Shown here in pieces: positions 35,730 to 43,869 of a stretch of 64,000 bases of DNA (the first letter of the stretch is position 1; each line of letters starts with the position of its first letter). Origin of the DNA: Roseovarius salincola (GTDB lineage: Bacteria; Pseudomonadota; Alphaproteobacteria; Rhodobacterales; Rhodobacteraceae). Both the position numbers and the translations under genes were made by a program. The notes below the pieces were generated by a model. The model was not told the DNA's origin, did not search any database, and was given only the letters and a program-made list of their open reading frames with translations. The stretch is taken from positions 124,001-188,000 of the forward strand of contig NZ_JAPTNL010000002.1 in assembly GCF_026891095.1 (NCBI RefSeq), in the 5' to 3' direction.

Positions 35730-37124
35730 ATGTCCGAAATCCCGCCCGGAACCTTCAAATCACGCAGCCGCGGCAACTGGATCCGCCTGCGCACGCTGGT
35801 CTTGCTGCGATGGTGGGCGATCGCCGGACAGGTCACCGCCCTGATCGTGGCCCAGCGCCTCTATAACCTCAACCTCGAAATCGGGCTTTGCTTCCTCGTG
35901 ATCGGGGTGTCCGTCGTCTCCAATCTGGTGGCCGCGTTCATCTATCCCGAGAACAAGCGCCTTTCCGAGAACGAGACCCTTCTGGTCGTGCTTTTCGACA
36001 TGCTTCAGCTGGGCCTGTTGCTGTATCTGACCGGCGGTCTCAACAACCCGTTCTCGATTCTCATCGTCGGGCCGGTCACGGTGTCGGCCTCGGCGATCTC
36101 GTCGCGCTCGACGATGTTCCTCGGCCTGACCGCGATCCTGACGGTGTCGATCCTGACCCAGTTCCACCTGCCATTGCGCACCGAGCAGGGTTTCGTCCTG
36201 CGCATGCCGGATGTCTTCCTGTTCGGGAACTGGACCGCCATCGTGATCGCCATCGTCTTCCTCGGGGTCTATTCACGCTGGATCGTCTCCGAGATGGACG
36301 CCATGTCCGATGCGCTTCAGGCGACCCAGATGGCGCTGGCGCGCGAACAGAAACTGACCGATCTGGGCGGTGTCGTCGCCGCCGCCGCACATGAGCTTGG
36401 CACGCCGCTGGCCACGATCAAGCTGACCAGCGCCGAACTTGCCGAGGAGCTCTCGGATCAGGCCGAGCTGCGCGACGATGCCCTGCTGATCCGCCAGCAG
36501 GCGGATCGCTGCCGTGATATCCTGCGCTCGATGGGGCGCGCGGGAAAGGACGACCTGCACCTGCGCACGGCACCGCTGACCGCCATTCTGGATGAGGCGG
36601 CCGAACCCCATCTCGACCGCGGCAAGCACATCCACTTCGCCCACGGTTCGCCCGCCGGACCACTGGAAAGCCAGCCCATCATCTATCGCCGCCCCGAGGT
36701 CGTCCACGGGTTGCGCAACCTGATCCAGAACGCCGTCGATTTCGCCCGCGCCAATGTCTGGATCGAAAGCTGGTGGGACGACACAAGGATCACGGTGCGC
36801 ATCATGGATGACGGGCGCGGGTATTCACACCATGTCCTCAGCCGCATCGGGGAACCCTTCATGCGCCGCCGTGGCGCGCGCGACGATCCGCGCCGGCCCG
36901 GCTATGAAGGCATGGGCCTGGGGCTGTTCATCGCCAAGACGCTTCTCGAACGCTCCGGCGCGGATCTCAGCTTTGCCAACGCCTCGGATGCGACCAGTGA
37001 CGAGGGCCACCATCCCGACGCCATCGGCGCGGTGGTCGAACTGTCATGGCTGCGCGCGCAGATCGAGGCCGAAACCCCCGATGCCCGCCGCCCCAGCGGC
37101 GAGAACCTGCCCTTCCACGCCTGA
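35730..37124 (+). CDS. regB: RegB/PrrB redox sensor histidine kinase
   Basis: A 464-residue membrane histidine kinase. Six membrane helices fill residues about 20-185; the ubiquinone-linked heptapeptide region TGGLNNPFSILIVGP is at 101-115. The H-box is AAAHELGTPLATIKL (His221), and the redox-active cysteine motif DRCRDILRSMG (Cys261) follows in the dimer region. The ATP-binding part has NLIQNAVDFA, DDGRGYS and GMGLGLFIAKTLLERSGA. ATG 35730 gives the expected length; a TTG at 35706 is open. It senses redox state through quinone and the thiol and phosphorylates RegA. Confidence 0.95.
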   Translation: MSEIPPGTFKSRSRGNWIRLRTLVLLRWWAIAGQVTALIVAQRLYNLNLEIGLCFLVIGVSVVSNLVAAFIYPENKRLSENETLLVVLFDMLQLGLLLYLTGGLNNPFSILIVGPVTVSASAISSRSTMFLGLTAILTVSILTQFHLPLRTEQGFVLRMPDVFLFGNWTAIVIAIVFLGVYSRWIVSEMDAMSDALQATQMALAREQKLTDLGGVVAAAAHELGTPLATIKLTSAELAEELSDQAELRDDALLIRQQADRCRDILRSMGRAGKDDLHLRTAPLTAILDEAAEPHLDRGKHIHFAHGSPAGPLESQPIIYRRPEVVHGLRNLIQNAVDFARANVWIESWWDDTRITVRIMDDGRGYSHHVLSRIGEPFMRRRGARDDPRRPGYEGMGLGLFIAKTLLERSGADLSFANASDATSDEGHHPDAIGAVVELSWLRAQIEAETPDARRPSGENLPFHA

Positions 37125-37195
37125 GTCCGTTAACCGGCGATTAACCACTTCCGGCCAACCTGTGCGGGACCGACAGGATACCGGAAAGGATTGTC

Positions 37196-38725
37196 ATGAC
37201 GATTCCCGCTTTCGGGTGGCTTCTGCTGCCCCTTCTGTCGGGTGTGATCGCCTTTGGCGTGGTCTGGCTGATCGGCCGCTTTGCCCCTGCGCGTGCCCCT
37301 GTCACCGCGACTGCCGCCGCCGATCCGGGCACCGCCCGCTTCCTGTTCACCAATGGCATTCTTTCGGATCACGATCTGCCCGAACGCCACCTGCCTCCGG
37401 GCCTGACGGATTGGACCGCGCTGCACGCCTGGCTTGCCTTTCGCTTTCCCGATCTTCCCGAAACGCCCGACGATATGCCCGGTCGCGACGCTGGCGAACG
37501 CCTGACGCTGCGCTCGGTCCTGCCCGACGATACCGCCACGCTATGCCTGCAACGGATCGGATCGGCCTGTCACATCACCCTTCAGGATCCGGCACCGGGG
37601 GACTTTGCCGAGAACCATGACCGCCGCCGACTTGGCACGCGGCTTGGCAACTGGGACAGCGCATTGCGCAACGCCCCTTTCGGGCTGTGCATCAGCGATG
37701 GCGCCGGGCAGACGCGCTGGGACAACACGTTTTTCGCCACCCTGCCCGCCGCCACCCGCGCCCGGCTCTTGCCGGATGCCGACAAGGTCGGGCATGACGG
37801 CACCACCCTGACCGAGCGCATATCGGTAAAGGGCGACAGCGCCAGCCCGCCCCGCTGGTTCGAAGTCGGATCGGCGCGCATCGGCGCGGACCTGTTTCAC
37901 CATGTCACCGACATCACCAAGGTCGTTCAGGCCGATACCGTCCGGCGCGAATTCGTCCAGACGCTGACCAAGACCTTCGCCAATCTCACCACCGGCCTGG
38001 CCGTGTTCGATCGCAACCACCGGCTTGCGCTGTTCAACCCCGCGCTGGTCGATCTGACGGGGCTTGGCGCGGAATTCCTCAGCGCGCAGCCCGATCTGAT
38101 CAGCGTCTTCGACAACCTGCGCGACCGTCAGGTGATGCCCGAACCGAAGAATTACGCCAATTGGCGCAAGGAGATCGGCAAGATGGTCGCCACCGCCTCG
38201 GGCGGGTTCTTCCAGGATACCTGGAGCCTCTCTTCGGGCCTGACCTTCCGCGTCACCGGGCGGCCCCATCCCGATGGCGCCATCGCTTTCCTGTTCGAGG
38301 ATATCTCCGACGAGGTCTCCTTGACGCGCCGCTTTCGCGCGCAGCTCGACCTGCGACATGCGGTGCTCGAAAACCTGAACGAAGCCGTCGCGGTGATCTC
38401 TGCCAGCAACCTTCTGCTCTTGTGTAACGCGCGCTGTTCGGCGCTGCTCGGGGTCGATCCCGATGAAAGCCTGGCCGAGATCAGCACCGCCAGCTTCATT
38501 CGGATCTGCGCCGATTTGCTGCCGCAGGACGCGTTCTGGTCCGAGGTGGAAACACGGCTGCACGATCACGCGCTTTCAGCACCCATGCAGACCGTCATCC
38601 AGCACGGCGCAGGGCCGGATACGCTCTGCCGGCTGGTCCCGCTGCCCGGCGGCGCGACCATGATGACACTGGCGGCGAAACCCGTCGGCCTCACCCTGTC
38701 GCGGCGGCAAAAGGCGGCTGGCTGA
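37196..38725 (+). CDS. membrane-anchored PAS-domain protein without a kinase domain
   Basis: A 509-residue protein. One N-terminal membrane helix (FGWLLLPLLSGVIAFGVVWLIG) is followed by three PAS-like regions: about residues 150-235 (SALRNAPFGLCISD), about 258-370 (FANLTTGLAVFDRNHRLALFNPALVDLTGL) and about 385-490 (HAVLENLNEAVAVISASNLLLLCN). The chain stops before any histidine-kinase, GGDEF or output domain. It follows regB after 71 bases and precedes tsaE by 40 bases. Similar PAS proteins sit before tsaE in other Rhodobacteraceae (from memory). It may be a degenerate kinase that acts by protein contact. Confidence 0.8.
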   Translation: MTIPAFGWLLLPLLSGVIAFGVVWLIGRFAPARAPVTATAAADPGTARFLFTNGILSDHDLPERHLPPGLTDWTALHAWLAFRFPDLPETPDDMPGRDAGERLTLRSVLPDDTATLCLQRIGSACHITLQDPAPGDFAENHDRRRLGTRLGNWDSALRNAPFGLCISDGAGQTRWDNTFFATLPAATRARLLPDADKVGHDGTTLTERISVKGDSASPPRWFEVGSARIGADLFHHVTDITKVVQADTVRREFVQTLTKTFANLTTGLAVFDRNHRLALFNPALVDLTGLGAEFLSAQPDLISVFDNLRDRQVMPEPKNYANWRKEIGKMVATASGGFFQDTWSLSSGLTFRVTGRPHPDGAIAFLFEDISDEVSLTRRFRAQLDLRHAVLENLNEAVAVISASNLLLLCNARCSALLGVDPDESLAEISTASFIRICADLLPQDAFWSEVETRLHDHALSAPMQTVIQHGAGPDTLCRLVPLPGGATMMTLAAKPVGLTLSRRQKAAG

Positions 38726-38765
38726 TGCCGCTTGCAGGCGCGCGCGGGGCGTGTAGTGTCGCCAC

Positions 38766-39254
38766 ATGTCAGACAGGGCCGCGACACTGCATATCGCCAA
38801 TCCGGAACGGACCTGCGCCATCGCGCAGGCGCTCGCGCCGCGGCTTAGGCCGGGCGATGTCATACTGCTCGACGGCCAGATCGGCGCGGGCAAGTCGCAT
38901 TTCGCCCGCTGCCTGATCCTCGCCTCGCTCGATCAGCCCGAGGACGTGCCCTCGCCCACCTACACGCTTGTCCAAAGCTATCCGGGCCGCCATGGCGAAA
39001 TCTGGCATGCCGATCTCTATCGCCTGGGCGATATTTCCGAAATCGAGGAGCTGGGTCTGATCCAGGCCTTCTCCGCTGCCATCTGCCTTGTGGAATGGCC
39101 TGCGCGGCTGGGCGATCTGGCGCCGCCCGGCGCGCTGCATCTCTCGCTTGAGACACCGGCTGAGACACCGGCGCAGGATGATACACGCATCATGCACCTG
39201 ACATGGAGCGACCCGGCCTGGGACAAGAAGCTCGAGGACTTAACCGATGACTGA
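38766..39254 (+). CDS. tsaE: tRNA threonylcarbamoyladenosine biosynthesis ATPase TsaE
   Basis: A 162-residue P-loop protein: Walker A GQIGAGKSHFAR (37-48), switch region PSPTYTLVQSY, HADLYRL with the conserved Asp, and VEWPARLGDL. TsaE drives turnover of the TsaBD complex that makes t6A37 in ANN-reading tRNAs. It starts the overlapping unit tsaE-amgK-murU-addB-addA; the next gene begins 8 bases inside it. Confidence 0.93.
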   Translation: MSDRAATLHIANPERTCAIAQALAPRLRPGDVILLDGQIGAGKSHFARCLILASLDQPEDVPSPTYTLVQSYPGRHGEIWHADLYRLGDISEIEELGLIQAFSAAICLVEWPARLGDLAPPGALHLSLETPAETPAQDDTRIMHLTWSDPAWDKKLEDLTDD

Positions 39255-40272
39255 GCGCGACGCGCTGATCCGCGCCTTCATCGACGCCGGCGACTGGGCG
39301 GGCGGGCGCATCGCGCCGCTGGCCGGGGATGCCTCGAACCGGCGCTACCTGCGCCTGCGCGATCCCGCCAGCGGCGACACCGCCGTGCTGATGGACGCGC
39401 CCCCCGACCGCGGCGAGGATGTCCGCCCCTTCGTCGAGATCGCGCATTATCTGCGCGGCATCGGCCTCAGCGCCCCGCGCATCCTTGATGCCGACATGGA
39501 GGCGGGGCTGCTTCTGCTCGAGGATCTCGGCGATGACCTCTTCGCCAATGTGATCCCCCGCGATCCCGCGCTGGAAAACAGTCTCTACTGCGCCGCAACC
39601 GACCTTCTTGGCACGTTACACGACCATCCCCCGCCACCCGGTCTTGCGCCCTATTCCCCGGCGCTGATGGCCGATCTGGCGATGCTGGCCTTCGACTGGT
39701 ACCGCGCCGCGCTGGCCGATCCCGCGCCCGATGCACGCGCCAGCACACAGGCCGCGATCCTCGCGGCTCTGCACACCCATGCCAGCGACGCCGACGTCCT
39801 GATCCAGCGCGATTATCACGCCCAGAACCTGCTCTGGATGCCCGACCGCCAGGGCGACGCGCGCGTCGGGCTGCTGGATTTCCAGGACGCCATGCTGGGC
39901 CACCGCGCCTATGACCTCGTCTCGCTGCTTCAGGATGCCCGCCGCGACGTGCCCCGCGCGGTCGAAGACGCCATGCTGACCCGCTATATCGACCGCAACG
40001 GTATGGACAGCGCCAGCTTTCGCACCGCCTATCACGCGCTGGGCGCACAGCGGAACCTGCGCATCATCGGCGTCTTCGCCCGCCTTTGCATCCGCGACGG
40101 CAAGCCCCATTACGTCGACCTGATCCCGCGCGTCTGGGACCACCTTCAAAGCGACCTTGCAGATCCCGCCCTCGCGCCGCTCGCGCGCATCCTTGAAAAC
40201 AGCCTGCCCAGCCCATCCCCGGCCAGTCTCGCAAAGGTAAAAGCGCAATGCCCGACAGCCCCCGTTCGGTAA
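39247..40272 (+). CDS. amgK: anomeric N-acetylmuramate/N-acetylglucosamine kinase AmgK
   Basis: A 341-residue aminoglycoside-phosphotransferase-fold kinase. ASNRRYLRLRD (nucleotide loop), LLLLEDLGDDLFA, the catalytic loop LIQRDYHAQNLLWMP and the metal motif LLDFQDAMLGHRAYDLVSLLQDAR are all present. AmgK phosphorylates the anomeric OH of MurNAc recovered from peptidoglycan, and MurU, encoded next, turns the product into UDP-MurNAc. The 25-base overlap with murU supports a shared pathway. Confidence 0.92.
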   Translation: MTERDALIRAFIDAGDWAGGRIAPLAGDASNRRYLRLRDPASGDTAVLMDAPPDRGEDVRPFVEIAHYLRGIGLSAPRILDADMEAGLLLLEDLGDDLFANVIPRDPALENSLYCAATDLLGTLHDHPPPPGLAPYSPALMADLAMLAFDWYRAALADPAPDARASTQAAILAALHTHASDADVLIQRDYHAQNLLWMPDRQGDARVGLLDFQDAMLGHRAYDLVSLLQDARRDVPRAVEDAMLTRYIDRNGMDSASFRTAYHALGAQRNLRIIGVFARLCIRDGKPHYVDLIPRVWDHLQSDLADPALAPLARILENSLPSPSPASLAKVKAQCPTAPVR

Positions 40273-40940
40273 TGCTGTTCGCGGCCGGGTTCGGCACGCG
40301 GATGGGCGCGCTCACCGCCGAGCGCCCCAAACCCATGATCGAGGTCGCGGGCAGGCCGCTGATCGACCACGCGCTTTCGCTGGTGCGCGCACACCGACCT
40401 GACCGCATCGTCGCCAATGTCCATTACCGCCCCGACCCCCTGATCCGCCACCTGGAGGGCAGCGAGGTCATCATCTCGCACGAAACCCCCGATATCCTCG
40501 AAACCGGCGGCGGGCTGCGCGCCGCCCTGCCGCATCTGGGCGAGGGGCCGGTCTTTACCATGAATACCGATGCCGTCTGGTCCGGGCCGAACCCTCTCGA
40601 TCTGCTCTTCGACCTCTGGCAGCCTGCGCGCATGGATGCGCTTCTGCTTTGCGTGCCGCGCCAGAACGCCATAGGGCATGGCGGTCAGGGCGATTTCGTC
40701 GTGCGCGGCGACGCCCCCGCGCGCCGTGGTCCGGGGCAGATCTATACCGGGCTTCAGATCCTCAGAACCGACGTCTTGAATGATATTCCCAACCGCGCCT
40801 TCTCGCTCAATGTGCTGTGGGACAGGATGCTGACCCGCAAACGCCTGTTTGCCGCCAGCTATCCCGGCAGATGGTGCGATGTGGGCCGCCCCGAGGGTAT
40901 CGCCCTTGCCGAAGAGATGCTTGGATACCGCCATGTTTGA
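40248..40940 (+). CDS. murU: N-acetylmuramate-1-phosphate uridylyltransferase MurU
   Basis: A 230-residue nucleotidyltransferase. The signature LFAAGFGTRMGALTAERPKPM is at the N-terminus; later marks are NVHYRPDPL, ETGGGLRAALP, TMNTDAVW (metal Asp) and WCDVGRPEGIALAE. It makes UDP-MurNAc from MurNAc-1-phosphate and UTP, bypassing de novo synthesis and conferring fosfomycin tolerance in species with the pathway. Its stop lies inside the start of addB. Confidence 0.92.
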   Translation: MPDSPRSVMLFAAGFGTRMGALTAERPKPMIEVAGRPLIDHALSLVRAHRPDRIVANVHYRPDPLIRHLEGSEVIISHETPDILETGGGLRAALPHLGEGPVFTMNTDAVWSGPNPLDLLFDLWQPARMDALLLCVPRQNAIGHGGQGDFVVRGDAPARRGPGQIYTGLQILRTDVLNDIPNRAFSLNVLWDRMLTRKRLFAASYPGRWCDVGRPEGIALAEEMLGYRHV

Positions 40941-43869
40941 CCCCTGCGATCATCCCCGCGTCTTCGGCGTGCCCCTCGGGGTCGATTTCCCCCGTGCGCT
41001 GGTCGACGGGCTGACCGCCCGCCACGCGCATATGCCCCCTGAATCGCTGGCGCGCGTGCAGATCATCGTCAACACCCGCCGCATGGCGCGCCGCATCCGC
41101 ACCCTGTTCGACCAGGGGCCGGCCCGCCTTCTGCCGCACGTCGATCTGCTGACCGACCTTGGCGAGCATTGGGACATGGCCCATATCCCCGACCCGGTGC
41201 CGCGCCTGCGCCGTCGGCTGGAACTGACACAGCTTGTCTCGACCCTGCTCGACCGCCAGCCCGATATCGCGCCGCGCTCCTCGCTTTACGCTCTGTCCGA
41301 CAGCCTGGCCGGGCTGATGGACGAAATGCATGGCGAAGGCGTCCCGCCCAGCGCGATCGACCAGCTCGACATCACCGACCAATCCGGCCACTGGGATCGG
41401 ATCACGGCGTTTTTGGGCATTGTCAGACACTATTTCGAAACCGGAACCGACCGTCCAGATACCGAAACAAGACAGCGGATGGTGATCGAACATCTTGTGC
41501 ATAAATGGCAGGACGCGCCCCCCGATCATCCCGTCATTGTCGCCGGGTCCACCGGCTCGCGCGGGGCGACCAGGCTGCTGATGCAGGCCGTCTCACGGCT
41601 TCCCCAAGGCGCCGTGATCCTGCCGGGTTTCGATTTCGACATGCCGCCCGATGTCTGGGGCGCGATGAATGACGCCATGCTCCACGAGGATCACCCGCAA
41701 TACCGCTTTGCGGATCTGATGCAGAGGCTCGGCCTTTCGCCCGGCCAGATCGCCCGCTGGGGCGATGACGCCCCCGCCAACAGCGCGCGCAACCGGCTTT
41801 TGTCCTTGGCGCTGCGGCCCGCGCCGGTCACCGACCAATGGCTGACCGACGGTCCCGCCCTCAGCGACCTTGACCGCGCCACCGCTGACATCACCCTGCT
41901 CGAAGCCCCCTCGACCCGTGCCGAGGCGCTGAGCATCGCGATGCGCCTGCGCCAGGCCGCCGAAGATGGCAGGGCGGCGGCCCTCATCACCCCTGACCGC
42001 ACCCTTTCGCGGCAGGTGACTGCCGCGCTGGACCGCTGGGGCATCCTGCCCGATGACAGCGCCGGGATACCGCTGCACCTCTCGCCACCGGGGCGCTTTC
42101 TGCGCCATGTGGCCGACCTGCTGCGCGAGAAACTGACCGCCGAATTGCTGCTGACGCTGCTCAAGCACCCGCTGACCAATAGCGGCCCCGCCCGCGGGCC
42201 GCATCTGCGCCTGACTCGCGAACTTGAACTGCACCTGCGCCGGCATGGTCCACCCTATCCCGAGGGTGATCAATTGATTGCATGGGCCAAGGCGCTCGAT
42301 GATGAGGGCGCGCTGGTCTGGGCGCATTGGATCAGTGACTGTTTCTGCGCAAAAGCACTTTCCGAGGACATACTGCTCACCGATCTCGTGGCGCTGCACC
42401 TCGATCTGGCCACGCGCATAGCCCAAGGCCCCGATACCGGTTCCGCCCATGGTCTCTGGCAGGAAGACGCGGGCGAAGAGGCCTGGAAAGCCGTCACCGC
42501 GCTCAGCGACAACGCCGGACATGGCGGGCAGATCGGCGCGACCGATTACACCAGCCTGTTTCACAGCATCCTGACAACCCACGACGTGCGCCGCCCCGAC
42601 ACGCCGCATGCGCAGATCCTGATCTGGGGCACGCTCGAAGCCCGCGTGCAGGGCGCCGATCTGCTGATTCTCGCAGGGCTCAATGAAGGCAGCTGGCCCG
42701 AGGCCCCCAAGCCCGACCCCTGGCTGAACCGCGCGCTGCGCCATCGTGCGGGGCTTTTGCTGCCCGAGCGGCGGATCGGCCTTTCGGCGCATGATTTCCA
42801 GCAAGCCGCCAGCGCGCCAGAGGTCTGGCTGACACGTTCGATCCGCTCGGACGATGCCGAAACGGTGCCGTCGCGCTGGCTCAACCGGATCAAGAACCTT
42901 CTGGCCGGTCTCCCCGATCAGGGCGGCAAGGCGGCGCTCGATGCCATGATGGGGCGCGGGCGGCACTGGCTTGCGCTGACCGAGGCGCTCGAAGAACCCG
43001 GCCAGACCGCGCCCGAAAAGCGGCCCGCGCCCGCGCCGCCCGTCGCCGCACGCCCCCGCGCCCTCTCTGTCACCGAAATCAAGCGCCTGATCCGCGACCC
43101 CTACGCGATCTACGCGCGCCATGTGCTGCGCCTGCGCCCCCTTGATCCGCTGATGAAACTGCCCGACGCCCTGTTGCGCGGCACCGTCCTGCACGAGATC
43201 CTCGAAGCGTTCATCAAGGGCACGCTTGGCGATCCCTCGCTTTGCACCCGCGCGGCGCTCATGGCGAAAACAGAGACTGTTCTTGCCCAAAAAGTCCCTT
43301 GGGCCGAGGCCCGCGTGATCTGGTATGCGCGTATGGAGCGCATCGCCGACTGGTTCATCGAGACCGAGCTCGCCCGCCGCCAGATCGCCACGCCTGCCGA
43401 ACTCGAAGCGCGCGGCGCGGCCTCTCTCTCCGATCCGGATTTCACGCTCAGGACCATGGCCGACCGGGTCGATATCGACGCGTCGGGCGCGCTGCATATC
43501 TTTGATTACAAGACTGGCGCGCCGCCCACCAAGGACCAGCAACTGCATTTCGACCGCCAGCTTCTTCTGGAAGCGGCCATCGCCGAACGCGCCGGTTTCG
43601 ACGGGATCGCCCCCGCGCCCGTCGCCCGCGCCACTTTCATCGGGCTGGGCAGCGGCGGCAAGCTGGTCGATGCACCCTTGTCCGAGGCCCCGCCTGCGCA
43701 AGTCTGGGAGGAGCTCCGGACCCTGATCCGTGCCTATATGGAGCCTGATCGCGGCTATCCCTCGCGCCGCGCCATGCATATGAAAAGCGACCGGGGCGAT
43801 TACGACCAGCTCGCCCGCTTCGGCGAATGGGACATCACCGACACAGCCGACACCCAGGGAGTCGGCTGA
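40933..43869 (+). CDS. addB: AddB, nuclease subunit of the AddAB recombination complex
   Basis: A 978-residue protein of the alphaproteobacterial AddB type. It keeps a degenerate helicase-like N-terminal part and lacks a clear Walker A. The C-terminal RecB-family nuclease is intact: RALSVTEIKRLIRDPYAIYARHVL, VLHEILEAFIKG (His), then MADRVDID and IFDYKTGAPP (catalytic Asp-Tyr-Lys). The ATG at 40933 overlaps the murU stop by 8 bases. With AddA it resects double-strand breaks for RecA loading. No four-cysteine iron-sulfur motif was noticed. Confidence 0.92.
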   Translation: MFDPCDHPRVFGVPLGVDFPRALVDGLTARHAHMPPESLARVQIIVNTRRMARRIRTLFDQGPARLLPHVDLLTDLGEHWDMAHIPDPVPRLRRRLELTQLVSTLLDRQPDIAPRSSLYALSDSLAGLMDEMHGEGVPPSAIDQLDITDQSGHWDRITAFLGIVRHYFETGTDRPDTETRQRMVIEHLVHKWQDAPPDHPVIVAGSTGSRGATRLLMQAVSRLPQGAVILPGFDFDMPPDVWGAMNDAMLHEDHPQYRFADLMQRLGLSPGQIARWGDDAPANSARNRLLSLALRPAPVTDQWLTDGPALSDLDRATADITLLEAPSTRAEALSIAMRLRQAAEDGRAAALITPDRTLSRQVTAALDRWGILPDDSAGIPLHLSPPGRFLRHVADLLREKLTAELLLTLLKHPLTNSGPARGPHLRLTRELELHLRRHGPPYPEGDQLIAWAKALDDEGALVWAHWISDCFCAKALSEDILLTDLVALHLDLATRIAQGPDTGSAHGLWQEDAGEEAWKAVTALSDNAGHGGQIGATDYTSLFHSILTTHDVRRPDTPHAQILIWGTLEARVQGADLLILAGLNEGSWPEAPKPDPWLNRALRHRAGLLLPERRIGLSAHDFQQAASAPEVWLTRSIRSDDAETVPSRWLNRIKNLLAGLPDQGGKAALDAMMGRGRHWLALTEALEEPGQTAPEKRPAPAPPVAARPRALSVTEIKRLIRDPYAIYARHVLRLRPLDPLMKLPDALLRGTVLHEILEAFIKGTLGDPSLCTRAALMAKTETVLAQKVPWAEARVIWYARMERIADWFIETELARRQIATPAELEARGAASLSDPDFTLRTMADRVDIDASGALHIFDYKTGAPPTKDQQLHFDRQLLLEAAIAERAGFDGIAPAPVARATFIGLGSGGKLVDAPLSEAPPAQVWEELRTLIRAYMEPDRGYPSRRAMHMKSDRGDYDQLARFGEWDITDTADTQGVG

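Noticed and set aside
41593..43779. Minus-strand 728-residue frame
   Set aside because: It is the mirror of addB; long open frames opposite GC-rich genes are expected from third-position GC bias.
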